64,000 nucleotides of DNA from Thalassia testudinum (GCA_037157565.1 JAZHRO010000063.1:158026501-158090500); one strand, 5' to 3'; shown: positions 1 through 12,166, counted from the first letter of the stretch. Notes: generated by a model not told the origin, from the letters alone. Translations and numbers: made by a program.

Positions 1-231
1 GGTGTCTAAGACTGGGGCAAACGGCCTTTCAATCTGGCCCAGTGGTTCTGCGGTGCTCGCGTTCGGTTCCGTAGGTCGTGATAGTAGGAAACCTAGATCT
101 TTAGGTCTAAGGGCACACTATAGAGGTTAGGGCTTTGATTGTCTTGATTTGTCATCAAGTGTACCTTTGCGGCGTCATTTCTCTCATCTCATTTTCCCTC
201 TGTATTCCCCCAATTCTTCCTGCAGTAGTGC
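1..231 (+). other. E1 leader (5' untranslated part)
   Basis: No open frame that I trust. The segment ends with a conserved box, GCATGTTTGGGAGGAGGTC (around 230-248), that recurs in the leaders of E2, E3, E4 and E6. Its ATG at 232 opens the E1 gag frame. Confidence 0.55.
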
Positions 232-1806
232 ATGTTTGGGAGGAGGTCACAAAACCCTAAACTGTGTGATTTGTCTGATAATTTTAGAAAAGCCAAATCA
301 TCCTCCTCCTCCACAAGCATGGCTGCACGCCCACCCCTAAATCCCGAGGAAGGAAATCGCCCTCAAAACCCACCAGTTGGTGGAGCCTTGGATCCCATAA
401 CCTGCCTTCAAGCCCAAATTGAAATGTATAATGAACAAATTGAAGCCATTAGGGAAACATTGGAGGAAATGCAGAACCCTCCCGAACGGGAGGAGCCTAG
501 GTCTCTTAGCTCCTATCAGAATCCCGCTGCTACAGAGACCATAGGACAAATTCGGGTCCCCCTGGGCGGGGACGACTTTGAATTGAAACCTAATGTAATT
601 GGCCTAATAAATTTTCACTTCCATGGTCTTGCAAGTGAAGATCCTTTCCTCCACTTGGAAGACCTAACCCGATTGGCTGAAACAGTTAAACCAAGAAATA
701 TCGGGTTACCAATAGTCCTCATGAAAATGTTTCCATTTTCATTGCGGGATAAAGCGTCGCAGTGGTTATGCACCCTTAAGAGAACCATCCACTCTTGGGA
801 AGAGATGCGAACAGCGTTTCTCAAGAAGTTCTTCTCAATCAGGCGAACCAATGCACTTCGCTGTTCTATCACCTCCTTTACACAACAAAACGGCGAATAG
901 TTTCATGAGGCATGGGAGAGATATAATGACCTCCTTAGAAAGTTTCCGCACCACAGCCTGCCTAAGTGGCATATTGCCCAGATTTTCTATTATGGGCTAA
1001 ATGAGACTTTGAAGCAAATTGTAGATGCTTCCTGCGGAGGGAATTTCATGAATAAAGACGAGAATGGAGCATTCGAATTATTTGAAAATATGAGCGAAAA
1101 CTCAATGAACAATGCCTCCATTATCGCCTTTAATCGTACCAGCCTGCCCCGTAATGTCCACGAAGTTGACACGGGACCCTCCCATTCATCCACAAATCTC
1201 AGCCTTATTGCACAGAAATTAGATGAAGTCTCCGTCGTGCACAAGAAGATGGACGAGCTTCTGGCCAACCCTGCCTACTCTATGGCAAACACCCCCACCT
1301 CACCACTTCGTCACAATCCCAATTCTTCCAACACCAGGCTTATCCCTAGAAACCCTGTAAGACCTTCCTTACCGAGTGTCGCGTCGAGCGATTCGGTAAG
1401 TCATGTGGATCTGGCTTCTGCAAGCCAGTATTTTCACACGGAGGACCAAGCCTCCATGTGCTCGGATGTGTATTTGCATGCGGACGCATCTTCTGGCATA
1501 GAAGATGCCTACGCCCTGGGGAACAACCCGTTCTCTGCCACTTATAACCCAGGGTGGCGAAATCATCCAAACTTCGCATGGTCCAACAACTCGCAGTGCC
1601 AAAACCTCGCAGTTGGACCAATGCGACCGTCCGTACCCATCATCCCAATGGCCCAGTCTAATCCTATGGCGAATCCGCCATCGAATCCTTGTGTACCGCA
1701 AATAGAACACGCATCAAGTCCTCTTGATAAATTGATGCGAATGATGACGGAAATGTCAAAGCGCCATGATGAGAACATGACCTCTCTTCAGCACCAATTA
1801 GCATAG
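232..1806 (+). pseudogene. gag: E1 gag, broken
   Basis: Structural capsid/nucleocapsid polyprotein of an Athila/Tat-like element. The frame opens at ATG 232, within the conserved leader box, and runs to a TAG at 898, then continues in the same frame to TAG at 1804. Retrotransposon gag core motifs are visible: FHGLASEDPFLHLEDL near 625, a KASQWL block near 752, FLKKFFSIRRTNALR near 820, HEAWERY after the first stop, and CGGNFM near 1035. This core is colinear with the E2 and E3 gags. The C-terminal part is Pro/Asn/Ser-rich with an NPGWRNHPNFAW motif near 1548. I see no CCHC zinc knuckle. The TAG at 898 falls where E2 has a sense codon, so this copy cannot make full Gag. Confidence 0.88.
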
Positions 1807-2399
1807 CAGAATGCTGAGATCAGTCAACTATGCATGGCGATTGGACTTAGCGCACTCTTCTAGCCCAACCTGTTCCCAACCCACGAAATTTCGTACCCCG
1901 TGGTCCTCAACCACAGGTACGACCTTCTTAGGGGCAGGTTCATCAGATTCTGCAAGCTCCGAGCATTCCACCGGGATTTCAGGCTAATCCCGCTACAACA
2001 CCTCACTCTTATGTCCCTATTGCGAACCCTCCTCCTCCTTATGATCCCACTAGACCTGCATCGTACAATGCGATCACTACGAGGAGCGGTAAGCAAACCG
2101 TCGATCTTCCTTGACCTGATCCTGGCCCGTCTTCTTCATCGCCCTCTCACTCGGGATGCGCACCGCATTTGCGAGAGGACGATGCACCCAAGTTGGTGCC
2201 AGAATCAGTCCCATTCCCTGAGGCTCTACTAAGGGAGCCAAAAGGCAAGAAGAAGGATACGTAGGCCTTTGATAACCTGCGTAATTTGTTTAGGGATGTT
2301 GAAATCAAGGTACCCCTGCTAGAGGCTATCGACCACATACCTACTGTCGCCCGATTTTTCAAAGACTACACAACACCCAGGTGACAGTCAAAGAAAACT
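1807..2399 (+). pseudogene. E1 gag-pol linker, degraded
   Basis: Low-complexity Pro/Gln/Asn-rich linker between Gag and protease, recognisable by colinearity with 12500-13100 of E2. The reading frame changes here: gag is in the frame of 232, pol in the frame of 2568. At least one net indel has therefore occurred. Confidence 0.6.
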
Positions 2400-5300
2400 A
2401 AGAATCCGGTGGTTCTCTAGCCTCATGCGAGTTGTGCTATACTATCAAATCTACCACCAAAGCAGAAAGATCCAGGCACACCGCTTATTTCCTATAGCAT
2501 CCAAGGCTACAATTTTAACCATGCCCTGCTTGATCTAGGATCTTTCATCAATCTTATACCAACCATCATGCTTGAAAAATTTTCCTTGGGAAATCTGAAA
2601 CCCACCCTTGTCATGTTACAGTTGGCAGATCATTCTGTAAAAATTTCTAAGGGTGTGGTGGAAGATGTGGTGGTTAGGGTCAATAGTCTCTGTTTTCCTG
2701 TTGACTTTCTTGTTTTAGATATGGAAGTTCCTAGCTCACTTTCTGATTGTCCGATCATCCTTGGTCGACCTTTCTTGGCCACAGCCCACGCCCATATCGA
2801 TTGCGAGTCAGGCTGTATTGAGATTGACATTGGATCTGAGAAGCTCAAGCTTAACATTTTCAAGGTAGCCAAGAACTTTGATTGCCATTGCATCAAGGAT
2901 GACACGTCTGACGAGGACATGGCCGTTAGCCCGTGTATCGGACTAATTGGGACCTATTCTGACTGCTGTGGACTGCCTTTAAACACTGACGCTTGCCTGA
3001 TCGACACATATTGTGACATTCCCCCATCCCTCCCTATTCCCGTACCTTCTCCTGACTAGATTTCTGACGAGGTTTTCTCCGCTTCCCATACCTTGTGGTC
3101 TGACTCATATCCAGGCTACTCACCGCCGGTCCACACTCTTGAAGACCGGATTGCCCTTTCTTTCCAGCCAAATCAAACAGAGTTGCAACTCCACACTGGG
3201 ACCTTGAGCCCATATACTACTCACTAGGGCTATTCCTTTTTGGATCCATCTATCCAAGAAGCCCCTCCTCTTGGCCAATCTGAGGGCCAACTTCTTCCTC
3301 CTGACTTATTTTTCGATCCGCTTGGGACACTCTCATCCTAAGAAATGCCAGATCTTTCACCATCCACTCTCGAGCTGAAAGTGCTGCCTAGTACACTTAA
3401 GTATGTTTTCCTGGGGCCAAATGAAATGCTCCCCATAATCATTAGTTCAAAATTGACCAGGGAGCAAGAGTGCAAACTAACGAAGGTCCTTATGGAACAC
3501 AAGGCAGCCATTGGATGGTCTTTATCAGACTTAATTGGCATTAGCCCCTCCTACTGCACTCACTGTATATATATGGAGGAGGAGGCTCGACCTTCCTGTG
3601 AGATGTAGCGATGTCTCAACCCTAACATGCGGGAGGTCGTTAAGAAGGAAATTATTAAGTGGCTGGATGCGGGTATAATCTACCCGATCAGCGATAGCCC
3701 CTGGGTGAGTCCAATTCACGTCGTGCCCAAAAAGGCGGGACTCACCATCCGTGTCAATGACAGGGGCGAATCCATCCCTACACGCACTCCTACATCCTGG
3801 TGAGTGTGTGTAGATTATAGGAAACTCAATGTTGCAACTAAGAAAGATCACTTTCCCCTATCTTTCATTGACCAAATCCTAGAGCAGTTAGCGGGAAATA
3901 AATTTTTCTGTTTCCTGGATGGATTCTCAAGATATAACCAAGTGGCAATTGATCCCCGGGACCAAGAGAAAATCACCTTTACCTGCCCCTTCGGCACCTT
4001 TGCATTTAGAAGGATGCCATTCGGACTTTGTAACGCACCAGCAACTTTCCGGAGATGTATGTTGGTAATATTTCATGACATGGTGGGTGACTTTCTCGAG
4101 GTCTTCATGGATGACTTTTCGGTCTTTGGACCATCTTTCGATGACTTTCTTGCCAACCTGACCTGTATCCTTAGGAGATGTATTAATGTAAACCTCATTC
4201 TTTCCTGGGAAAAAAGTCATTTTATGGTACACGAGGGAATTGTTCTCGGGCATATCATCTCTGATAGGGGTATCAAGGTTGACAGAGCTAAGCTTGATGT
4301 AATTGCTGATTTACCTGTGCCTTGCTCTATCAAACAAATCCGCTCCTTCCTGGGTCATGTCGGTTTCTATAGGAGATTCATCAAAGATTTCTCCAAGATT
4401 TCTCGACCTTAAACACATCTCCTATCGACCGATGTACCCTTCGATATGGGCCCTGACTGCATATGAGCATTCACGCAACTGCATGATGCTATCACCAAGG
4501 CCCCTGCTCTCCAGCCACCTGATTGGTCCCTCGACTTTGAACTCATGTTTGACGCTTCCGACCTTGCAGTTGGAGCCATCCTAGGACAAAGACATGAGAG
4601 ACACCCCTTAGTGGTGTACTACGACAGTAAGACATTGGACGAGGCCCAGTGTAATTATACTACCACTGAAAAAGAACTACTGGTGGTCGTCTTTGAGCTG
4701 GAGAAATTTCGCTCTTACCTTCTGGGCTCACACGTTATTGTTTTCACTGATAACGTGGCCATTCGCCATCTCATGCATAAGAAGGATGCCAAGCCTAGAC
4801 TGATTCGTTGGATCCTTCTGCTCTAAGAATTTGACATTGAGATCCGTGATAAGGTCGGAGCCCAGAATGTTGTGGTTGATCATCTTTCTAGACTGGACCC
4901 TAACCATATTGGACTTACTCTGCCAATTAATGAGATTTTTCCTGATGAGCACCTATTGGCAATTAATGTGGCAAGTGGACCTTGGTATGCCAACATTGCC
5001 AATTAACTTGCTTCTGGATCCCTTCTACATGGCTGGCCTAAAAACCAGTGTGAGCGCCTCATGGCAGAAGCAAAGTATTATTCTGGGATAATCCACTTCT
5101 CTTTCGAATAGGTGCTGATCAAATCATCCGTCGCTGTATTCCTGACAGCGAATTCCCCAGTGTGCTATCCTTCTGCCACGATTAGGCCTGCGGAGGCCAT
5201 TTCTCTGGGAGGAAAACTGCAGCCAAGGTGTTGCAGTGCAGTTCTTTTGGCCAGCCCTTCACAAGGATGCACACAATTATGCCAAACATTGCACTAGGTG

Positions 5301-6266
5301 CCAGTCGTTAGGATCAATGTCACGTCGTGACATGATGCTTTTGCAACCCATCCTAGTTGCGGAAATCTTCGACATTTGGGGAATTGATTTCATAGGTCCC
5401 TTTCCTCCTTCCAACGGCTTCGAATTTATCCTCGTGGCTGTTGATTATGTTTCAAAATGGATCGAGGCTATTCCCACGCACCGTGCTGATCATGTTATAT
5501 CCACTCGATTTGTCAAAGACTACATTTTTACGCGCTTTGGGATCCCTCGAGCCATTATCTCGGATGGAGGAAGCCACTTTACCCAAGCTTCTTTCAAGCA
5601 CTTCTAAGGAAATATGAAGTTCACTATCGTATTGCATCCCCGTATCATCCTCAGACAAACGGCCAGGCAGAGGTGTCGAATCGGCAAATCAAGTAAATTC
5701 TCCAAAAAACGATTTGGCCTGATCGAAAGGATTGGTCCAACAAGCTGATTGATGCACTTTAGGTGTATCGGACCACCTTCAAGGCTCCCCTTGGTATGTC
5801 TCCTTAGAGAATAGTTTACGGGAAGCCTTGTCATTTGCTCGTGGAGTTGGAACACCGCTCTTATTGGGTGGTTCGCCAATGTAACCGGGACCCAGACCTG
5901 TGTGGTCGAGAAAGGAAACTCTAACTCCAAGAGCTGGAAGTGCTCCATTGTGAAGCCTATGATTCTGCCTTAACTTTCAAGCAACACACTAAGGCTTTTC
6001 ACGACAGCCGTATTCGGCGGAAGGAATTTGAGCCATCTCAACAAGTTTGGCTTTACAATGCCCGACTCAAATTCTTTCCTGGGAAATTGAAGTCCAAATG
6101 GACTGGTCCTTTCCTAGTCTCGAGACCATTTCCCAACGGGACCATTGAGATTGAAGATCCCAAATCTGGGCATAAATCTACTGTTAATGGGCAGCGTTTG
6201 AAACCCTATCTTACTCATGAACCTGCCCCCATTGGAGAAACTGTTGCCCTACTGGAGGGTAACTAA
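2400..6266 (+). pseudogene. pol: E1 pol (protease, RT, RNase H, integrase), broken
   Basis: Polyprotein for reverse transcription and integration. Protease: an LLDLGS motif near 2525, where E2 has DLGAS. Reverse transcriptase about 3600-4412: RMPFGLCNAPATF near 4010 and the active-site FMDD at 4104-4115. RNase H about 4530-4900: DASD near 4551 and TEKELL near 4669. Integrase about 5130-6266: core aspartates at 5386 and 5563 and the glutamate near 5670, then the C-terminal GPF module (SKWTGPFLV near 6090). Stops interrupt it at 3606, near 3800 and near 4410, and the frame changes between 5112 and 5236 and again between 5565 and 5670. The last segment runs to TAA at 6264. It is clearly dead and useful only as a fossil. 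Confidence 0.9.
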
Positions 6267-6484
6267 TGTCGTGCCTCATTCTGAGTCCAGCTGGGGACGT
6301 TAAATTCAGCACTCGTTGGGAGGCACCCCAACAACACTCCGCCACTGTCACGCTCACTTCACTTTTCACTTCACCACCCACCATCCACCCACCCTACCAC
6401 CCTGCTGAATACCTTGCACCTCAGCTCTCGTTACCCGATCTTTCATCCTTCCTCTACCCTACCATGCATGCATATGAGCACATA

Positions 6485-6505
6485 GCATCATTTGGCATGG
6501 GGGAG
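6485..6505 (+). promoter_or_regulatory. E1 internal PPT-like box
   Basis: GGCATGGGGGAGTGG lies about 220 bp after the pol stop codon. It resembles the terminal PPT core and is matched at the same relative place in E2, E4 and E6, and more loosely in E5. Confidence 0.5.
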
Positions 6506-7507
6506 TGGATAGGCATTCATAGGATCTAGGTATTTTATGGTATCATGCAGTCTCCATCTATCTATAAAAAAAATAAAAAATGGTGTTTAGTAATGATCTG
6601 AAGGCTGAAACAAAAATACAATAAGTGTTTATGAATATTCAACCACTGTTTTAAAGACTTTCCTAGCCACAGAAGCTTGATTCGCTCAGGCTCAGCTTAG
6701 TTCACTTGAGCATTGACAAGATAGATCAGAATCTCCCCTAACTAAGGACATATTCTTGTACCTGAGACACCAGTACAGGATCCATTAGTTTGCTTCTACT
6801 AGAGAGCCTAAGTAATCTTGGTTCACACTACACATATCAAGAAAGACCAAGTGAACATAAGATCCAACCTTAGTGTTCATTAGGGAAGGTGGAGTCCTTA
6901 CCTGTGTGCACAGTAGACTTTTTATCCCAGGCTTTAGTCTTATGTTTAGGAAAGACTCTTTCCACAAAAAAGGAACTCTCCCACCAAAAGAAAAGTGTGC
7001 TCCTCCAAATAAAGTTGTAAGAGATATACTGACACGTGTTTCAAAAAAAAAAAAAAAAGAAAGAAAAGAAAAGCGAATAAGTCAGTATATCTCGCAAATG
7101 TCTGTAAAGTCTTCTCCCACAAAAGTTCTTCAGAGCAAGTTACAAATACCCTATTTTCTTTGAGCCACAAATGTAATAAAATGGGAGTTGAGTTTTCTGT
7201 CATCTTTTTAAGGGTCAATCCAAAGACACAAGCTGAAATCGGGATGAACCTGCACTTAAAAATTCGTGAAACCCTGGGCTTGAGTCTTAATGTTCATCTG
7301 GTCAGTCATGATCCTTCAATATGCACAAGCCATAATCTCTTGAGCTCTCGAGTATGGCAAAAACTTCTTGGGTCCTTGAAATCGTACTTAAGGTTTAAAT
7401 ATCAAGAGTCCACGTTAGTTGAGAGATAGTCTATGTCATGTAAGACTTAAAGTACTGGTAGTCTTCTCTACAATTGGTTCTCACAATATCCAACAAATAA
7501 ACACACC

Positions 7508-7512
7508 TATGT
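7508..7512. repeat. Target-site duplication of E2, left copy (TATGT)
   Basis: TATGT directly precedes the 5' LTR of E2 and is repeated exactly at 21073-21077 directly after its 3' LTR. A 5-bp duplication is typical of Ty3/gypsy integration. Confidence 0.95.
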
Positions 7513-8421
7513 TGATGAGAACCTCATCATGAGCCATAACTAGCTCATTTTGACCTAATATAAAGGATAAAAGCTCCTACATAACTCAAGGAAAGGCTTA
7601 ACTCAGAGAATTCTGAGTTTAAGGAGAAAATAAGTCAAAAGGGGTAAAAATGCGATTTTACTAGTATAATCTGCATACAGGTCCAAACATAGGTCAAACA
7701 AACCAAATAAGAAGGAAAGTGGGATGATCTGATAAGGGTTACAGCAATTCCAAGGAACTAAATGATAATCTGTAACCCTAAAACAAATCCACTTCAATTC
7801 ACGAGGTTCAAGGCAAAGCAAAAATGGAATAAACCCTATAAAATTCATAGAAAAATAATCTCTAGGGTTTAGAACCTTCAATTTAGCCTTAGGAACCCAT
7901 CTTGACCTACATTGAGAACCATACCCAATTAATAACTTAATTTGGGTTTTTACGTAAATTGATCGGTCAAACAAGGTTTAATCTAGAAATAAAATTCACC
8001 ATCAGATTCCTTAGGTCCTAATTAGTCATGTATAAAAACTTGAGCCTAAGAAGAAACCTTCTTGACCAACTTTACATTTTGGTCCTCATCTATTTACTTT
8101 TTGGCCCTCAACTTTTGAACCCTTGCATTTTGGCCCCTAACTCTCCTTCGTTCTTTGCGTTCAGGTCCTCCCTGCAAAACCTGCCAGCACCATGCTCCGG
8201 CGACCTTGCGCGGAGCATGGCGCCGCGCAGGGTGAGGGGGAGGGCCTGCCAGGAAAAATGGGGGTGCCCTGCGTCGTCAGCCGTCGCAGGAGCACCCCCT
8301 GGTCACTGCAACCCACCATACCGGCCGTGCGAACGCACGGACGGTATGGGTCTCCATCTCCGGCGTCCTCCGGCGAGGGAGACACGTCGTCTCCCTCCGC
8401 CCTCCTCTCTGATTCCGCCTC

Positions 8422-8429
8422 TATAAATA
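8422..8429 (+). promoter_or_regulatory. E2 5' LTR TATA box
   Basis: TATAAATA followed by a C-rich stretch, about 910 bp into the LTR and on the element's sense strand. It is the likely core promoter, with transcription starting around 8450-8460. The matching 3' LTR site (about 19287) reads TCTAAATA, so its TATA is lost. Confidence 0.65.
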
Positions 8430-9655
8430 CCCCCGTCGCTCCGCCATTCTGGGCAGCTCGGTCCTGACGGAGAAACACCCTCTTTTCACTCTCTTCCCAC
8501 TCTGACAGGAAGCCCTCCAGCTCTGGCGGTTTTTCCCTCCTCCTCCTCGTCATTCTGCCGCACTACCAGCAGCAGGGCTACCTTCCCCTGCTCTTCCCGC
8601 GCTGCGTCGCACCCAGCGCGCGCCTCTCCAGCCCTCCCTCGCCGTCGCTTCTTCCTCTGGGCAACTTCTTCTCCGGCGACAGTCGATACAACTGTCGCCT
8701 GCTCCAGCCCCTCCTCGTCCTGCTAAGTAGGTATAACTTCTCACCTTTCTCCCCTCTTCCTTTTCCTCACTTTAAACATTTACTGTCGCCCTCGATTCCG
8801 ACCAATCACCCTCACCTTCTCTGCCTCCGGCCATCCTCTGGCGAGTCGCTCCCATCACTCCAGCACCCCACACGGCTCGCTGACCGGCACATAATCTCCG
8901 CCTCCTCACCCTGATCCATTTCCGCCCTTCCAATTCCCGCCACCCGACCGCTGCAAGTCCACCGAACACACCCACTTTCCGACCCACAGTCCGACCTAGG
9001 GCAGCCCTTGCACGCCGCCCCACGCCTCGCCACCACCCGCACGAGCTTCGCTGCACTCTGGCGAAGCTCCCAGCACCTTCTGATTAGGCCGAGAGGCCGT
9101 TTTGCTGTGAACAGGTCACCCGTCCTCTGCCGCCATTGCCGTGCAGAAGGAGCTGCTTCCACCTGCAGCTGCAGGCGTGCCACGCCCAGATTCGACTCCC
9201 AGGCTGTGCGAGGCATTTCGGCAAAGCATCAGGCTGCAGCTGAAGCGAAGCCCTCGCGTGAAGGCCTCGCGTAAAGCCGCGATTACCAGCTGCTTCCTCC
9301 GTGCACGCGCCAACTAGGGGTGGGACATTTAGTCCCACCTCGAAAGACTCCGAAGCGGTGCAGCGGTATAAAGTGAAAAAGTGCTGGAGGCTTACCGCCT
9401 CAGCACACGGGGTGAGGTCCCCTTCACCCACCCGGTCTCGTCTGCACTCACGCCTCGCGGACCTGGCCCGACCCGACTAAACCCGACCTGCACCCCTCTC
9501 CCACCACGCACGCCGGTGGGCCTGGACCCGGGCGCGACCCGTACCCGGCAACCCGGCAACTCTGGGAGAGCTTTCCTAAGAGCGGCTTCTGTGAGAGAGA
9601 GACGCGGGGGAGGGTAGAGTTAGGTTTTGCCCCTCTGATCAAGCTGTGTAAGTGT

Positions 9656-10019
9656 GCAGGCACAGGTGAAGAAGAACCGTGGAAGAAGTCGAAGGCTGAA
9701 GGAAGGAGGAGCACCGAGCGGCACTGTAGCAGCGGCAGTTTAAGTCATCTGATTGGAAAATCAGACGACGTCCTGAAGGCAAAGAAGGAGTAGGAAGGCG
9801 AGGCAGAGGAGAACACAGAGAGGCCAAGTGAAGACTCTGCAGAAGAAGAAGAGCACGAGGAGAAGATCTGAAGAAAGGAAAAGAAGAAAGAAAGAAGAAG
9901 AAGAACATCACCACTGCAGATAAAGAAGAAGAACAAAGGAAGAAAGCAGAAGAGATCTGAGAAGGAAGAGAAGGAGAGGATAAGCAAAGAGAAAAGAAGA
10001 GAAGAAGAAAGAAGCCAAC
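9656..10019 (+). repeat. Purine-rich GAA/GAAG block in E2 LTR
   Basis: About 360 bp of mostly A and G (GAAGAAG, AAGAAAG), near the end of the LTR and transcribed as the RNA leader. The second copy is at about 20525-20885. Confidence 0.8.
9744..9769. other. Hairpin in E2 5' LTR
   Basis: GTCATCTGATT and AATCAGACGAC around a GGAA loop, with one mismatch. The 3' LTR copy is a perfect stem. Confidence 0.75.
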
Positions 10020-10208
10020 AAATTCTCTCTCTCTCTCTTTATTTTTGTAAAAGAAACTTTGTACCCCTAGAATACAACTTGCTCCCTGAGTTCGACCTCG
10101 GGAACCCTTTCATTTCCGAGTAACAAATTATATTAAACTGGTAATCACTTCTCTATACTATACTACGACGAAATAATAGAACTATAGAGGAAGGTCGTCA
10201 CCAGTTTT

Positions 10209-10226
10209 TGGCGCTGTTGCCGGGGA
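10209..10226 (+). promoter_or_regulatory. E2 primer binding site, tRNA-Asp
   Basis: TGGCGCTGTTGCCGGGGA matches the complement of the 3' end of plant tRNA-Asp (GTC) at 17 of 18 positions. It lies 5 bp after the 5' LTR and primes minus-strand DNA synthesis. Confidence 0.92.
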
Positions 10227-11287
10227 GCAACAGCTATTCTAGAGGTAAACATTCCTGTTTCTTTTTAATTTCTGATAATCTCCTCTCTTTTGTGCAGCTA
10301 CAGGAAATCAAGAAGACAAGCAACCGCACGACAACCACTCCGAGGACAGGTAAATTTTTTCCTCTCGCTATTAACCCCTAAACTCTAAAGAGGAAGAAAA
10401 GAAAAGAACAAGCAATATAGGGCTAACCTGTCTTCCATACTTAGTAACCATAAAAAGTTGCATGTTTTCAACCCATTATTCCTGCACACTATTAAGGGTA
10501 TTTAGGGGCTAACACATTCTTGCTTGAGCCCTAATTACCCAACAAAGAGCTAACTGGACCAAGTAGAGCCAACCTAGGATCCAACACTAGGGATTTGGAG
10601 ACACACTCCTTAAGCAAGAATTGAGAAAACCAAATGAAGTGTGCCCAAGCCCTTGTCTGAAAATACCTATTCAAAGAAAACCTAAAACAATTGGCTCTCT
10701 AAACACTTGAACCCTAAAAGACAAGACCTAAAAGCTCTCAAACGAAACAAGAGGTAAAGTTGACCCCTTGGGTCAACCAACCTTAAATTAGGTCACTCTT
10801 TGCACTTAAAAGACTAAAGTTCAAGTGAAACCTTAAGCACCCTGATCTTAAAGTAAAAATTGGTAGACTTAAGAGGTCAAGATCCCCATTCTGGTCTACC
10901 TGGAACCGCAGTGACAAGAGAGGTCGGGTGGGGGAAACCCTGTAACCCGTGGGGACGCTCTACCGTGTAGGGGTCTTTGCGGGACTCTCCCTCTCTGGCT
11001 GCCCAGGTAATTCTCAGGTGGACGATCTTTCTGATGAAGGGGTCCATCTGCCCCGCACCTCTATAGTCACCCAACACATTTTTGGGTGTCTTCATTGGGT
11101 CCAGCACCTTCTAAACTCATCTCTTCCAACAGTGCATGTACGGAAGGAGGTCCTTAAGACCACCCTTAAGACTCCTTTAGAAATTCGCTCTTGTCAAGGC
11201 CAAGCCTCGACGCCCGTGTTTGTGCAGCAACACCCTCACATTATTCTCTCTTCTGATTCAGAACCAAGTTCTTCTTCTTCCCCCATC
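10227..11287 (+). other. E2 leader
   Basis: About 1.06 kb between PBS and gag. No gene. It contains a block near 10940-10990 (GGGGACGCTCTACC ... GGGGTCTTTGCGGGACTCTCC) that is conserved in the E3 leader near 26500-26540, and the box GCATGTACGGAAGGAGGTC at 11134-11152. The ATG in that box is out of frame with gag and meets a stop after 14 codons. Confidence 0.7.
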
Positions 11288-12166
11288 ATGTCTCAGCCAG
11301 TTGAGGAAGAAAATAATCTGGAGCACCAGCTCCAGCGACTCAATGACCTCTTCCAAAACTTCGTGCACCCACCACAGCGTCCTATGATGCGGGACCACTA
11401 CAATCCTGCTGCGGTGGCCATTGAGCCTCGAGTCAGAATCCCGACTGGAGGACCTGATTCCGAATTAAAGCCCAACATGATTCATGCTATACCTAAATTC
11501 CATGGGCTTAATTCTGAAGATCCCTTCCAGCACATCAAACAGCTAAAGCATCTGGCCCAAACTTTTGGGTCAGATGCGCAAAATCGGGATATTCTTCTCA
11601 TGAAGATGTTCTCCTTTTCTCTTATGGAAAAGGCCGCCCATTGGTATCAAACTCAGACCCGGCCGATCAACACTTGGGAAGAACTTCAATCTGAGTTTTT
11701 GAAAAAGTTTTTTCCCGTTGGTCAGACCAACGCCTTGCGCCATCAGATTACACACTTCACTCAACAATCAGGAGAACCTCTCCATGAGGCATGGGATCGT
11801 TTTCAAGATCTCATGAGAAAGTGCCCCCATCACGGAGTTCCTAAATGGGAACAAGTCCAATCTTTTTACCAGGGACTCCGTGTGGACATCCGCCTTTTCG
11901 TCAATGCAACTTGCGGAGGAAATATCATGGGTCAACATGAAGACACCGTGTGGGAGATTCTCGAAAACATGTCCGAGAACTCCATCAACAATGACTCCAT
12001 GGGATTATTCGACAGGACGAATACCCGCGCAGCGACGAATCTTAGGGGAGCACATGAGACGCAGGGCCTGTCCGCATCAGTCGACCTGGAATTAATGGCC
12101 AGTCGATTGGACAAGGTTTCAATCATTGAGAAGAAGGTGGATGAGCTGACTCAGCACTTGCAGTGA
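11288..12166 (+). pseudogene. gag: E2 gag (first part of the gag-pol frame)
   Basis: Structural polyprotein. I start at ATG 11288 (MSQPVEEENN) because the E3 gag has a matching Met (MENQEEE) there. The frame is open further upstream to 10949, but that stretch is leader. Core motifs: KFHGLNSEDPFQHIKQL near 11500, KAAHWYQTQ near 11630, EFLKKFFPVGQTNALRHQI near 11695, HEAWDRF near 11785, VNATCGGNIMG near 11902. There is no CCHC knuckle in view. A TGA at 12164 ends this stretch, but the same frame continues past it through the linker (further stops at 12236, 12470, 12587, 12674, 12854) into pol, so ancestral Gag-Pol was one frame. Confidence 0.9.

Larger units (their letters stand above)
1..7512 (+). 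mobile_element. E1, old Athila/Tat-like Ty3/gypsy retrotransposon, left part
   Basis: Forward element entering from the left edge; its 5' LTR and PBS are outside the window. It contains a leader, a broken gag, a broken pol in the order PR-RT-RNaseH-IN, and a 3' noncoding region. E2 is inserted after position 7512, and E1 resumes at 21073 with its PPT and 3' LTR. Many in-frame stops and at least three frame changes mark it as older than E2. The gag-pol order and RT motifs are of Ty3/gypsy type, and the sequence is close to Athila/Tat-type pol. Confidence 0.9.
6267..7512 (+). other. E1 3' noncoding region, left part
   Basis: No gene. It holds the conserved post-stop motif at 6287-6335 (CCAGCTGGGGACGTTAAAT, then GGGAGGCACCCC) and an internal PPT-like box at about 6485-6505 (TTTGGCATGGGGGAG). 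There is no env-like frame. E2 inserted after 7512. Confidence 0.6.
7513..10203 (+). repeat. E2 5' LTR (2691 bp)
   Basis: Long direct repeat matched end to end by 18376-21072, starting TGATGAGAACC and ending GTCGTCACCA. It carries a TATA box at 8422, a CpG-rich GC block (about 8160-9620), a hairpin at 9744-9769, a purine-rich block (about 9656-10019), a CT run near 10025, and the motif CCTGAGTTCGACCTCGGG near 10085. Open frames predicted inside it are by-products of the GC-rich composition. Confidence 0.96.

Noticed and set aside
8028..9617. Many open frames of 80-134 codons on both strands in the E2 LTR, including pairs conserved in 18891-20745
   Set aside because: GC-rich LTR sequence lacks stop codons by composition, and the two copies agree because they are LTRs. 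No recognisable domain.
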